DNA of 64,000 bases, taken from contig DAIDBD010000110.1 of NCBI GenBank assembly GCA_027310305.1, forward strand, positions 37,697-101,696. The letters are read 5' to 3'. Origin of the DNA: Herminiimonas sp. GTDB taxonomy: Bacteria > Pseudomonadota > Gammaproteobacteria > Burkholderiales > Burkholderiaceae_D. Under the pieces are notes generated by a model. The model was given only the letters and a program-made list of their open reading frames with translations. It ran no database searches and was not told the origin of the DNA. This document shows positions 8,039 through 16,435 of this stretch, in pieces (the first letter of the stretch is position 1; each line of letters opens with the position of its first letter). The translations under genes and the position numbers were made by a program.

Positions 8039-9016
8039 TCAGATCCGTGCCGATGACCGCGCGGGCTGGATTTTCTGGTCAGCGGTTTGCTGCAGCACCG
8101 TCTGCACCACGTAGCGCGGCCGTCCCCGCACCTGCTGATAAATGCGCCCCACATATTCGCCGACCAGGCCGATGCCGAACAAGATCACGCCCATCAGGAA
8201 AAAGGTGATGGCAAACAGCGTGAACACACCTTCGACCTCGGCGCCGAGAATGAAGCGCCGTATCAGCAGCAAGATGAACAGTGCCGCCGACAGGAACGAC
8301 AAGCCGATGCCGAGCATCGAAAAAAATTGCAGCGGCACCAGCGAAAAGCCGGTCACCAGATCGAAATTCAGGCGGATCAGACTATAAAACGAATACTTCG
8401 ATTCGCCGGCCGCGCGTTCTTCATGCTCGACCACGATCTCGGTCGGGTTGCGTGAAAATGTATAAGCCAGCGCCGGGATGAACGTATTGACTTCGCTGCA
8501 TTGATTGATCAGGTCGATCACGTTGCGGCCGTATGCGCGCAGCATGTTGCCCTGATCGGTCATCTTGATGTGCGTGATTCTTTCACGCAGGCGGTTCATC
8601 ATCCGGGAAGCATGAGTGCGCCATGCGGAATCCTGGCGTTCGCGCCGGATCGAGCCGACATAATCGTAACCTTCGCGCACCTTCGCGATCAGGTTGCCGA
8701 TTTCTTCCGGCGGATTCTGCAGGTCGGCATCGAGCGTCACCACGATCTCGCCGCGGGTCGCTTCGAAGCCGGCCAGGATCGCCATGTGCTGGCCGTAATT
8801 GCCGTTGAACAGCACGACGCGCGTGACATCGGGACGGTCCCGGAACTGGTCGGCGAGAATGGCGGCGGAACGGTCGCGGCTGCCGTCATTGATGAAGACG
8901 ATTTCGTACGCAAGGCCGAGCGCATCGAGCGCCGGATAGAGCCGCGCGAACAGCTTGGCGAGACCGGCTTCTTCGTTATAAACAGGAATGACGACGGAGA
9001 GTTCTGGTTTCATCAA
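8039..9016 (-). CDS. arnC: Undecaprenyl-phosphate 4-deoxy-4-formamido-L-arabinose transferase
   Basis: A 325-residue GT2 glycosyltransferase. The N-terminal nucleotide-sugar domain has SVVIPVYNEEAGL, FINDGSRDRS and the metal-binding TLDADLQNPPEE (about residues 92-103). Two hydrophobic helices near 230-290 anchor it in the inner membrane (FFSMLGIGLSFLSAALFILL, then FAITFFLMGVILFGIGLVGE). ArnC transfers the formylated aminoarabinose from UDP to undecaprenyl phosphate. It sits 11 bases after arnB and just before the formyltransferase gene. DPM1-type glycosyltransferases look alike, but the operon fixes the assignment. Confidence 0.9.
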   Translation of the reverse strand: MMKPELSVVIPVYNEEAGLAKLFARLYPALDALGLAYEIVFINDGSRDRSAAILADQFRDRPDVTRVVLFNGNYGQHMAILAGFEATRGEIVVTLDADLQNPPEEIGNLIAKVREGYDYVGSIRRERQDSAWRTHASRMMNRLRERITHIKMTDQGNMLRAYGRNVIDLINQCSEVNTFIPALAYTFSRNPTEIVVEHEERAAGESKYSFYSLIRLNFDLVTGFSLVPLQFFSMLGIGLSFLSAALFILLLIRRFILGAEVEGVFTLFAITFFLMGVILFGIGLVGEYVGRIYQQVRGRPRYVVQTVLQQTADQKIQPARSSARI

Positions 9017-9027
9017 TGGGCAGTTTT

Positions 9028-10149
9028 CTATTGAAGTACCGATTTTACCGCGTCGACCGCACGTTCGACATCGTTTTCATTCATCGCGGAAAACATCGGC
9101 AGCGACACGATTTGGCGTCCGACGCGTTCGGCGACCGGGAACATGCCTTCCTTGAAGCCGCGTTCGCGGTACAGCGTGAACAGGTGGATCGGCGGATAGT
9201 GATAGCCGATGCCGATATTGCGCTCCATCATTTTCGCCATGAAATCGGCGCGCGTGATCCGCTCGGGCAGAACGAGCTGGAACATGTGCCAGTTGGTCTG
9301 TTCGAAATCGGCGACCGGCAGTTGCGCGCGGGACTGCGCTTCGAACCCGGAACCGAAGGCGGCAAAATAATGCCGGGCCAACATGCGGCGTTTGGCGGTG
9401 ATCGCTTCAATGTGCGCGAATTGCTCCAGTCCTATGGTTGCGGCAATATCGGTCATGTTGAACTTGCCGCCGAGCACATCGACATCGATGCCGTCGAAGC
9501 CGTGACGAGTCACGCCTTGCAGCCGGTATTTTTCCGCCAGCCGCGCTTCTTCGGCATCGTTGAGCACCAGGCAGCCGCCTTCGGACGTCGTGATGTTTTT
9601 GTTGGCCTGAAAACTGAATGATGCGAAATCGCCGAACGCGCCGATGCGCCGGTCTTTCCAGTACGAGCCGATCGCTTGCGCGGCGTCTTCGACCACGCGC
9701 AAACCATGCTTGTTCGCAATCGCGTACAACCGCTCCATGTCGACCGGCAGGCCCGCCAGATAAACCGGGATGATCGCCTTGGTGCGCGGCGTAATCGCTG
9801 CTTCCAGTTTGTCCAGATCAATGTTGCGCGTGACCGGGTCGATGTCGGCAAATGCCGGCGTCGCGCCGACTTCGATGATCACGTTCGCGGTGGCGACCCA
9901 TGAAATCGGCGTCGTGATGACTTCATCGCCCGGGCCGATGCCGGCGATGCGCAACGCAATCTCCATCGTGCAGGTGCCGGAATTGAACGTGCGTACCGGG
10001 CGGCCGCCGAAATATCCGGACAGCATGGCCTCGAACGCCTGCACTTTCGGACCGCTGGTAATCCAGCCCGAGCGCAGCACATCGGCAACGGCGGCAATCG
10101 TCGCTTCATCGATGGTAGGTTTGGAGAAAGGCAAAAAGGGCTGTGTCAT
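9028..10149 (-). CDS. arnB: UDP-4-amino-4-deoxy-L-arabinose oxoglutarate aminotransferase
   Basis: A 373-residue DegT/DnrJ/EryC1 sugar aminotransferase. The PLP lysine is in FSFQANKNITTSEGGCL near residue 183. EDAAQAIGSYWKDRRIGAFG and the C-terminal NWHMFQLVLPERITRADFM are typical of the family. It transaminates the UDP-4-keto-arabinose intermediate using glutamate. It lies just upstream of arnC on the same strand. A 208-base gap holding a nested palindrome separates it from the SMR gene. Confidence 0.9.
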   Translation of the reverse strand: MTQPFLPFSKPTIDEATIAAVADVLRSGWITSGPKVQAFEAMLSGYFGGRPVRTFNSGTCTMEIALRIAGIGPGDEVITTPISWVATANVIIEVGATPAFADIDPVTRNIDLDKLEAAITPRTKAIIPVYLAGLPVDMERLYAIANKHGLRVVEDAAQAIGSYWKDRRIGAFGDFASFSFQANKNITTSEGGCLVLNDAEEARLAEKYRLQGVTRHGFDGIDVDVLGGKFNMTDIAATIGLEQFAHIEAITAKRRMLARHYFAAFGSGFEAQSRAQLPVADFEQTNWHMFQLVLPERITRADFMAKMMERNIGIGYHYPPIHLFTLYRERGFKEGMFPVAERVGRQIVSLPMFSAMNENDVERAVDAVKSVLQ

Positions 10150-10186
10150 GGGTTCGATGCAAAAGTGCGAGATTGAAATATTTACT

Positions 10187-10298
10187 GATGTTATGCATGT
10201 CCTTGATGACGAAAGGCATGGTCCACGAAAGACACGAAAAAGATGAATAAGGAGTGTTATGAACTTTTCGTGTCTTTCGTGAATAAATGCATAACATC
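10187..10298. repeat. Nested perfect inverted repeats inside the arn operon
   Basis: The outer arms are GATGTTATGCAT (10187-10198) and ATGCATAACATC (10287-10298). The inner arms are CACGAAAGACACGAAAA (10224-10240) and TTTTCGTGTCTTTCGTG (10265-10281), a perfect 17-bp match with a 24-base loop. The mRNA between the SMR gene and arnB would fold strongly here. The structure may attenuate or stabilise the transcript, or be a mobile repeat. Confidence 0.8.
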
Positions 10299-10357
10299 GA
10301 TTATTTAAAAGCAGACATGATTACAAGGAAGCAGGTTCATTTTCAGACGTTGCCGAT

Positions 10358-10729
10358 TCAACTGCGCGCCAGCAAGATAACGCCGACAATGATGACGCCG
10401 ATCGCCAGCATTCTCTGCGTGGAAACCATTTCTCCCAGAAAATACCATGCGCCGATCGCGTTGATGATATAGCCGAGAGACAGCATCGGATACGCAATCG
10501 TGACGTCTACCCGCGACAGGCCGATGATCCAGACCAGCACCGACACCACATAACAGGTCAAACCGCCCAGGATCGGCAACTGCGTCGCCAGTTTCAAGCC
10601 GGTTGCAAACCAGTTTTCCGCCGTCAGATGGATCGCGCCGACGGCGTTGGTGCCGGCCTTGAGCAGCAGTTGCGCGATTGCATTCAAACAAATGCCGGTC
10701 AGGATGAAGCCGAAGGTGGGGAGATTCAT
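10358..10729 (-). CDS. SMR-family membrane protein, ArnE/ArnF-like flippase subunit
   Basis: A 123-residue protein with four predicted transmembrane helices, in the small multidrug resistance/EamA fold. It contains QLLLKAGTNAVGA near residue 20 and YPMLSLGYIINAIGAWYFLGE near 80, a pattern seen in ArnE/ArnF. Those two proteins flip undecaprenyl-phosphate-aminoarabinose across the inner membrane as a heterodimer in enterobacteria. Only one such gene is present here, so it may work as a homodimer or with a partner elsewhere. It starts 10 bases after arnT ends. Confidence 0.8.
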   Translation of the reverse strand: MNLPTFGFILTGICLNAIAQLLLKAGTNAVGAIHLTAENWFATGLKLATQLPILGGLTCYVVSVLVWIIGLSRVDVTIAYPMLSLGYIINAIGAWYFLGEMVSTQRMLAIGVIIVGVILLARS

Positions 10730-10739
10730 CGGACGGCTT

Positions 10740-12401
10740 TCAATTCCTGGGATCGTTGACGACGATTACACGGCGCGGATCTTGTCCAATGACGCGCATC
10801 GGCAGATGCCGTTTCTGAAAGTCGGCATACACCGGCAGGCTCAGGATGGCGACCGCTTTCTTGCCGGCGGCATGGTCTGCATTCCATTGCGCGACGAATG
10901 CGTCGCGCGTCGGCAGCCACAGATGCGGTTCCTGCTGCAGGCCGAACGCCATTTCATCGGCACTTTCGACCAGGATTGTCGTGCGGCGCAGATAAAACGG
11001 CAACGACTGCTCGTACCGGCCGACCGCATACAGCGGAGTTTGCGCCGTCAGTTCGGCCTTGATCGCCGGCACATGCAGCGTGCCGGCTGCATAGCGGCCC
11101 AGCGGTTCGTGGCCGAAAATCAATAGTTGCCCGCCGATGAAGCCGGTTGCTGCGAGCACCAGGATCGCCCATTCCTTGCGGCGACGCGCCAGCCGGATCG
11201 TAATCAGGCTGCCGATGATTGCCAGTATGGCGGCCGCGCCGACCCAATAGGTATACGACTGATACAGCGGATGTGTGTAGGCGTCGGCGCCCAGAGCCGG
11301 AATTTTCGGCACGAAAGCCAGCCCGATGGCGCTGAAAAGAGCAAGCAGGCCGGCGGCAAAAACAACGCTTTTGTGCGATGCCTGTTCCAGTTCGCATGCG
11401 ATCAATAACGCCAGCGCCGGGAAAATCGGCAGGATATACGATGGCAGCTTGGAACCGGATATGCTGAAAAAAAGGAAAATGAAGGCCGACCAGATCAGCA
11501 GCATCTTTTTCGGTTGAAAGCCGTTTGTTGCATCGCGCCGGCCGTTCCACAGGCTTTGCGCCAGCACGCCTAGCCAGGGAAAGATGCCTAGCAGCAGGAT
11601 CGGGATGAAGTAGTACCACGGTCCCGCGCGGTTGTGGATCTTGCTGGTGAAGCGCTGCAAATGCTCGTGGATAAAGAAAAAATACGGAAATTCCGGATTA
11701 TCCAGCGACACCAGAACAAACCATGGCACCGTGATCGCAAAAAATACCAGCAAGCCGAGACCGGCGTGCAGCCGTTTCCAGATGGCCCAGTCGCGCGCGA
11801 TCGCGGTGTAAAGCACCAGCACCGCTCCCGGCAGCACGATGCCGATCAAGCCTTTGGACAGCACCGCCAAACCCATGCCGGCCCAGCAGGCCAGCATCCA
11901 GCTGCGCCGTTCGCGTTCGCTCGCGTCATTGCGCTGGGCCAGCAGCAAGCCGCACAGCGTCAGCGCCATCATGCCCGACAGGCCCATGTCGAGCGTATTG
12001 ATATGGCCGAGCGCCGCCCAGAAAAAACTGGAACCCAGCACGATTGCCGCAGTAAATCCGACACGCTCGCCGAATACCCGGCGCCCGGCATGCGCGACCA
12101 ACGCGATGCCGAGCAAGCCGCACAGGCCGGTCCATAACCGCGCCTGCCATTCGCCGAGGCCGAACAGTTTGAAGGTCAATGCGTTCATCCAGTTTTGCAG
12201 CGGCGGCTTTTCGAAATACTTGATGCCGTTCAGGCGGGGCGTGATCCAGTCGTTGGTCGTGACCATTTCGCGCGCCATTTCCGCATAACGGCCTTCGTCG
12301 GTCGGCACCAGCGTACGGGCGCCCAGGCCATAAAACCAGACGAGACAAAAAGCGAGGAGCAGTCCCCATACCAGGGGTTTGGATTTGTGCAGATTGTTCA
12401 T
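10740..12401 (-). CDS. arnT: Lipid IVA 4-amino-4-deoxy-L-arabinosyltransferase-like, GT39/GT83 family
   Basis: A 553-residue multi-pass inner-membrane glycosyltransferase. The N-terminal periplasmic loop carries TDEGRYAEMAREM near residues 33-45, with the catalytic acidic pair of the ArnT/PMT family, followed by YFEKPPLQNW. About a dozen hydrophobic helices follow, then a soluble C-terminal part. The enzyme moves aminoarabinose from the lipid carrier to lipid A phosphate, which lowers binding of polymyxin. Its ATG overlaps the stop codon of the upstream Mth938-like gene (ATGA), so the two are co-transcribed. Confidence 0.9.
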   Translation of the reverse strand: MNNLHKSKPLVWGLLLAFCLVWFYGLGARTLVPTDEGRYAEMAREMVTTNDWITPRLNGIKYFEKPPLQNWMNALTFKLFGLGEWQARLWTGLCGLLGIALVAHAGRRVFGERVGFTAAIVLGSSFFWAALGHINTLDMGLSGMMALTLCGLLLAQRNDASERERRSWMLACWAGMGLAVLSKGLIGIVLPGAVLVLYTAIARDWAIWKRLHAGLGLLVFFAITVPWFVLVSLDNPEFPYFFFIHEHLQRFTSKIHNRAGPWYYFIPILLLGIFPWLGVLAQSLWNGRRDATNGFQPKKMLLIWSAFIFLFFSISGSKLPSYILPIFPALALLIACELEQASHKSVVFAAGLLALFSAIGLAFVPKIPALGADAYTHPLYQSYTYWVGAAAILAIIGSLITIRLARRRKEWAILVLAATGFIGGQLLIFGHEPLGRYAAGTLHVPAIKAELTAQTPLYAVGRYEQSLPFYLRRTTILVESADEMAFGLQQEPHLWLPTRDAFVAQWNADHAAGKKAVAILSLPVYADFQKRHLPMRVIGQDPRRVIVVNDPRN

Positions 12402-12787
12402 AGGTTTTTCGCAGGGGCGCCGATAATCAGCGCCAGCGCGACCTTGCGGCCTTCCGCCATCAGAATGTTATAGGTGCGGCACGCCGCCTGATTGTCCATG
12501 CATTCGACGCCGATGCGGCGGGCTGTCAGGGAAGTTGTCAATTCGGGATGAACGAAACGCTGGCGCTGGCCGGTGCCGAGAATCACGACATCCGGCGCGG
12601 CCGCGTCGATCTGCTCGAAATCCGCAAGCGCCAGTTCGTCGAAAGACTGCACCGGCCATGCGACCGGGGCGGTTTCGGGCAACACGATCAGACTGTGTTC
12701 GAAGCGTACCGCATTGATTTCAACGCCTGTGTCATCGTAGGCGGTAACGGTTTGATACTGCCTGGTAGAGGTGGAGTGGAGCTTCAT
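12398..12787 (-). CDS. Mth938-like domain protein (DUF498)
   Basis: A 129-residue soluble protein. The core VVILGTGQRQRFVHPELTTS near residues 68-87 and GVECMDNQAACRTYNILMAE near 93-112 match the Mth938/Xcc1710/NDUFAF3-like family. The bacterial function is unclear. It is the first gene of the minus-strand run into arnT and overlaps arnT by 4 bases. Homologues sit near various genes, so the overlap shows co-expression here rather than a proven role in lipid A modification. Confidence 0.85.
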   Translation of the reverse strand: MKLHSTSTRQYQTVTAYDDTGVEINAVRFEHSLIVLPETAPVAWPVQSFDELALADFEQIDAAAPDVVILGTGQRQRFVHPELTTSLTARRIGVECMDNQAACRTYNILMAEGRKVALALIIGAPAKNL

Positions 12788-12991
12788 AAGGTTGCAGGCA
12801 GCGTTGGAAGATGCTCGTTCCCCCGCGAATTCCCGACAATTGGATGAGAAAGAAGCGGCATTGTAGCGTTTTCCGCGTTAAAACGACCGTTATCGATTGA
12901 TAAAACGAAGCGCTTTCGGCAAAATGGACCCTTTATCGCGGTGCAACATTGCACTTGCGCGTTGCGCCAAAAACTGTGAGAGGGTGGATTC

Positions 12992-14221
12992 GTGCGACCG
13001 ATTCAAAAATCGAAAAAACTGGCGGACGTCTGTTACGACATCCGCGGCCCGGTGCTGGAAAAAGCCAGGCAGATGGAGGAAGAGGGCCACAAGATCATCA
13101 AATTGAACATCGGCAATCTCGGCGTGTTCGGTTTCGATGCGCCCGATGAAATCGTGCACGACATGATCATCAACATGGGCAATGCGTCGGCCTATACCGA
13201 TTCCAAGGGCTTGTTCGCGCCGCGCAAGGCCGTCATGCATTACACGCAGCAAAAGAATGTCGCCGGCGTCACGATCGACGATATTTATCTGGGCAATGGC
13301 GCCTCCGAGCTGATCGTGATGAGCATGAACGCCTTGCTCAACACCGGCGATGAAGTATTGGTGCCGGCGCCCGACTACCCGTTGTGGACTGCGGCGGTCA
13401 GCCTGTCGGGCGGCAAGCCGGTGCATTACGTCTGCGACGAGCAGACGGGCTGGCTGCCGGACATCGACGACATCAAGAAAAAAATCACGCCGAACACCAA
13501 GGCGATTGTCGTCATCAATCCGAACAATCCGACCGGCGCGCTGTATTCGGTCGAGGTGCTGCAGCAGATCGTCGAGGTCGCGCGTCAGCACCAGCTGATC
13601 GTGTTCGCCGACGAGATTTACGACAAGGTGCTGTACGACGGCGCGACGCATACTTCGCTGGCGTCGCTGGCGGACGACGTGCTGTTCATTACCTTCAATG
13701 GCCTGTCGAAAAACTACCGGTCCTGCGGTTACCGCGCCGGCTGGATGGTGGTGTCCGGCGAAAAGAAGCATGCGAAGGATTACATCGAAGGCTTGAACAT
13801 GCTGACCTCGATGCGGCTGTGCGCCAATGCGCCGGGCCAGTATGCGATCCAGACCGCGCTCGGCGGCTACCAGAGCATCAACGATCTGGTCGGCCCCGGC
13901 GGCCGTTTGTTGCGGCAGCGCGATCTGGCGCACAAGCTATTGACCGACATACCGGGCGTCACGTGCGTCAAGCCGAAGTCCGCGCTGTACATGTTTCCGA
14001 AGCTCGATGCGGCCATGTATCCGATTGCCGACGACCAGCAATTCGCTTACGAACTGCTGGACGAGGAGCGGGTGCTGATCGTGCAGGGCACCGGTTTCAA
14101 TTGCCCGACTGCCGATCATTTCCGCGTCGTGTTCCTGCCGAATACCGATGACCTGACCGATGCGATCGGCCGCATTGCGCGATTCCTCGACGGCTATCGC
14201 AAGCGGCACGGCACGGCTTGA
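12992..14221 (+). CDS. alaA: Alanine aminotransferase, AlaA-like (glutamate-pyruvate transaminase)
   Basis: A 409-residue class I/II PLP aminotransferase. The PLP lysine is in TFNGLSKNYRSCGYRAGW near residues 233-250. GNGASELI, PDYPLWTAA and INPNNPTGALYS give the substrate and cofactor pocket. The start is GTG, preceded by GAGAGGGTGG. It lies 68 bases upstream of hom, an order common in betaproteobacteria. It makes alanine from pyruvate and glutamate; a broader role as an aspartate-family aminotransferase cannot be excluded. Confidence 0.9.
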   Translation: MRPIQKSKKLADVCYDIRGPVLEKARQMEEEGHKIIKLNIGNLGVFGFDAPDEIVHDMIINMGNASAYTDSKGLFAPRKAVMHYTQQKNVAGVTIDDIYLGNGASELIVMSMNALLNTGDEVLVPAPDYPLWTAAVSLSGGKPVHYVCDEQTGWLPDIDDIKKKITPNTKAIVVINPNNPTGALYSVEVLQQIVEVARQHQLIVFADEIYDKVLYDGATHTSLASLADDVLFITFNGLSKNYRSCGYRAGWMVVSGEKKHAKDYIEGLNMLTSMRLCANAPGQYAIQTALGGYQSINDLVGPGGRLLRQRDLAHKLLTDIPGVTCVKPKSALYMFPKLDAAMYPIADDQQFAYELLDEERVLIVQGTGFNCPTADHFRVVFLPNTDDLTDAIGRIARFLDGYRKRHGTA

Positions 14222-14289
14222 TCGGCTGCGTTCCCTCTTCTTTACGGAAGGGGAGCAAAACACCAAATTTTTTAAAGACATCACGCATC

Positions 14290-15600
14290 ATGAAACCCAT
14301 CAAAGTAGGCCTGCTAGGCATCGGCACCGTCGGCGCCGGCACATTCAACGTCCTGAAACGCAACCAGGAAGAAATCAGGCGGCGCGCAGGCCGCGGTATT
14401 GAAATCGCGATGGTTGCCGATCTGGATACCGCGCGCGCCAAGGAATTGACGAACGGCGAATGCGAAGTCGTCAGCGACGCCAACCTGGTGGTGAACAATC
14501 CCGGCATCGATATCGTGATCGAATTGATCGGCGGTTACGGCATCGCCAAGGACCTGGTGATGAAAGCGATTGCCAACGGCAAGCACGTCGTCACGGCCAA
14601 CAAGGCATTGCTCGCCCTGCACGGCACCGAAATCTTCAAGGCCGCGCAAGACAAGGGCGTGATGGTGGCATTCGAGGCGGCGGTTGCGGGCGGCATTCCG
14701 ATCATCAAGGCGTTGCGCGAAGGCCTGACCGCGAACCGCATTCAATGGATTGCCGGCATCATCAACGGCACCACCAATTTCATCCTGTCCGAAATGCGCG
14801 ACAAGGGCCTGGATTTCGACACCGTGCTGAAAGAGGCGCAACGCCTGGGTTACGCCGAAGCCGACACGACCTTCGATATCGAAGGCGTGGATGCGGCGCA
14901 CAAGGCGACCATCATGTCGGCGATTGCATTCGGCATTCCGGTCCAGTTCGACAAGGCGCACGTGGAAGGCATCACCAGGCTGCAGGCGGCCGATATCCGT
15001 TACGCCGAGCAGCTCGGCTATCGCATCAAGCTGCTGGGCATCACCCGGCGCACGCCGCAAGGCATCGAGCTGCGCGTGCATCCGACGCTGATTCCCGCCA
15101 AGCGGCTGATCGCCAATGTCGAAGGCGCGATGAATGCGGTGCTGGTGCAGGGCGACGCCGTCGGCGCCACGCTGTACTACGGCAAAGGCGCCGGCGCCGA
15201 GCCGACCGCCTCGGCCGTGATCGCCGATCTGGTCGATATCACCCGGCTGGCGACCGCCGATCCGGAACATCGCGTGCCGCACCTCGCATTCCAGCCGAAT
15301 GCGATGGCCGACACGCCGATCCTGCCGATGTCGGAAATCACGACCAGCTACTATCTGCGCATCCGCGTGGCGGACAAGCTGGGCGTACTGGCCGGCGTCA
15401 CCCGCATCCTCGCCGATTCGACGATCTCGATCGATGCGATGCTGCAGAAAGAACCGGCGGAAGGCGAAACGCAAACCGACATCATCATGCTGACGCATCA
15501 GACGCAGGAAAAGAATGTGGACGCGGCGATTGCGAAGATCGAGGCGTTGTCCACCGTGGTCGGCAGCGTTACCCGGATTCGGCTGGAAGAGTTGAGTTGA
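14290..15600 (+). CDS. hom: Homoserine dehydrogenase
   Basis: A 436-residue protein with an N-terminal NAD(P)-binding GIGTVG near residue 10, the catalytic-domain segment VAGGIPIIKALREGLTANRI followed by GIINGTTNFIL near 140-165, and a C-terminal ACT domain (DKLGVLAGVTRILADSTISI) for threonine feedback. It reduces aspartate semialdehyde to homoserine. The frame is open from 14218, but that region overlaps the alaA stop; the ATG at 14290 matches the family start. In many relatives thrC follows directly. Here a regulator-kbl-tdh cassette intervenes. Confidence 0.95.
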   Translation: MKPIKVGLLGIGTVGAGTFNVLKRNQEEIRRRAGRGIEIAMVADLDTARAKELTNGECEVVSDANLVVNNPGIDIVIELIGGYGIAKDLVMKAIANGKHVVTANKALLALHGTEIFKAAQDKGVMVAFEAAVAGGIPIIKALREGLTANRIQWIAGIINGTTNFILSEMRDKGLDFDTVLKEAQRLGYAEADTTFDIEGVDAAHKATIMSAIAFGIPVQFDKAHVEGITRLQAADIRYAEQLGYRIKLLGITRRTPQGIELRVHPTLIPAKRLIANVEGAMNAVLVQGDAVGATLYYGKGAGAEPTASAVIADLVDITRLATADPEHRVPHLAFQPNAMADTPILPMSEITTSYYLRIRVADKLGVLAGVTRILADSTISIDAMLQKEPAEGETQTDIIMLTHQTQEKNVDAAIAKIEALSTVVGSVTRIRLEELS

Positions 15601-15656
15601 TCTGATAAGGCAGGGCGGGCGCAACGTGCTCACCCTGCAACCGCTGCAAGTCTGTT

Positions 15657-16235
15657 TTATCTGTGTATCACCACCAGCAGCGCCTTCGCCTCGCTCTTTC
15701 CCGCATTGCGGATCGCATGGCTCTTGTCCGCCTGATAGCGCGCGGTTCCCCCCGTCTTGAGCTTCTTCTTTATTCCATCGACTTCGACCTCCAGCGCGCC
15801 GTGCAGCAAGGTCAGGTATTCCATCGTGCCCGGATCATGCGGATTGGAGACCAGCGCGCCATCCGGCGCCAGCGTCAGCTCGTACCATTCATATTTTCCG
15901 GCCAGTTCCATCGGTCCCAGAATCCGCAGCACATAACCGGCGTGATTGCCCGGCAGCGTCGGGGTTTCATGCGGTTCCAGAATGTGGATCGCCTCGACCG
16001 ACTTCGGTTCGCCGGCCAGCAATTCCTCTATGCCGATGCCCAGCGCATTGGCGAGCCTCCAAGCGACGGCAATGGTCGGATTGGCTTTTTCGCGTTCGAT
16101 TTGCGACAGCATCGATTTCGAGACGCCGGCCGCACGCGACAGGTCTTCCAGTGTCAAACCGCGTTTCAGACGCATTTTCTGCAGGGTGGCACCTACTTCC
16201 GGCGGAGAAACGGGGAGAGGATTGGGCTGTTTCAT
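15657..16235 (-). CDS. XRE-family regulator with C-terminal cupin domain
   Basis: A 192-residue regulator. A helix-turn-helix spans about residues 15-70 (LTLEDLSRAAGVSKSMLSQI then REKANPTIAVAWRLANALGI). The cupin domain covers about residues 100-190 (PGTMEYLTLLHGALEVEVDG; RYQADKSHAIRNAG) and probably senses a small metabolite. The ATG at 16235 is chosen over a TTG at 16256, though neither has a strong ribosome-binding site. It is divergent from kbl, and a 32-base near-palindrome lies between them, so it probably controls both itself and threonine catabolism. Confidence 0.87.
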   Translation of the reverse strand: MKQPNPLPVSPPEVGATLQKMRLKRGLTLEDLSRAAGVSKSMLSQIEREKANPTIAVAWRLANALGIGIEELLAGEPKSVEAIHILEPHETPTLPGNHAGYVLRILGPMELAGKYEWYELTLAPDGALVSNPHDPGTMEYLTLLHGALEVEVDGIKKKLKTGGTARYQADKSHAIRNAGKSEAKALLVVIHR

Positions 16236-16272
16236 GAAGATGCTTGCAATGTTCAATGAGGATCGCTAATAT

Positions 16273-16304
16273 CCATTATATTGAACTTAAGTTCTAAATA
16301 ATGG
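16273..16304. promoter_or_regulatory. 32-bp near-palindromic operator candidate
   Basis: CCATTAT...ATAATGG arms flank a perfect GAACTTAAGTTC core (16283-16294). Overall 28 of 32 positions match the reverse complement. It lies 38 bases upstream of the regulator start and 132 bases upstream of kbl, in the only intergenic space they share. The XRE-cupin protein is the likely binder; that is inference. Confidence 0.65.
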
Positions 16305-16435
16305 AATTATGGATTGATCTAGGAAATTGCATCGTAACAGAGAGCTTGTAATATGGATATGCATTGCTGTGCTGAAAGAATGGCCGGTTCCGCTGCAATT
16401 ACAAGAAACGATTCGAAGAAATAACGAGGACTGTA

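Noticed and set aside
14314..15633. 439-codon minus-strand frame opposite hom
   Set aside because: Shadow of hom; no start signal, no domain.
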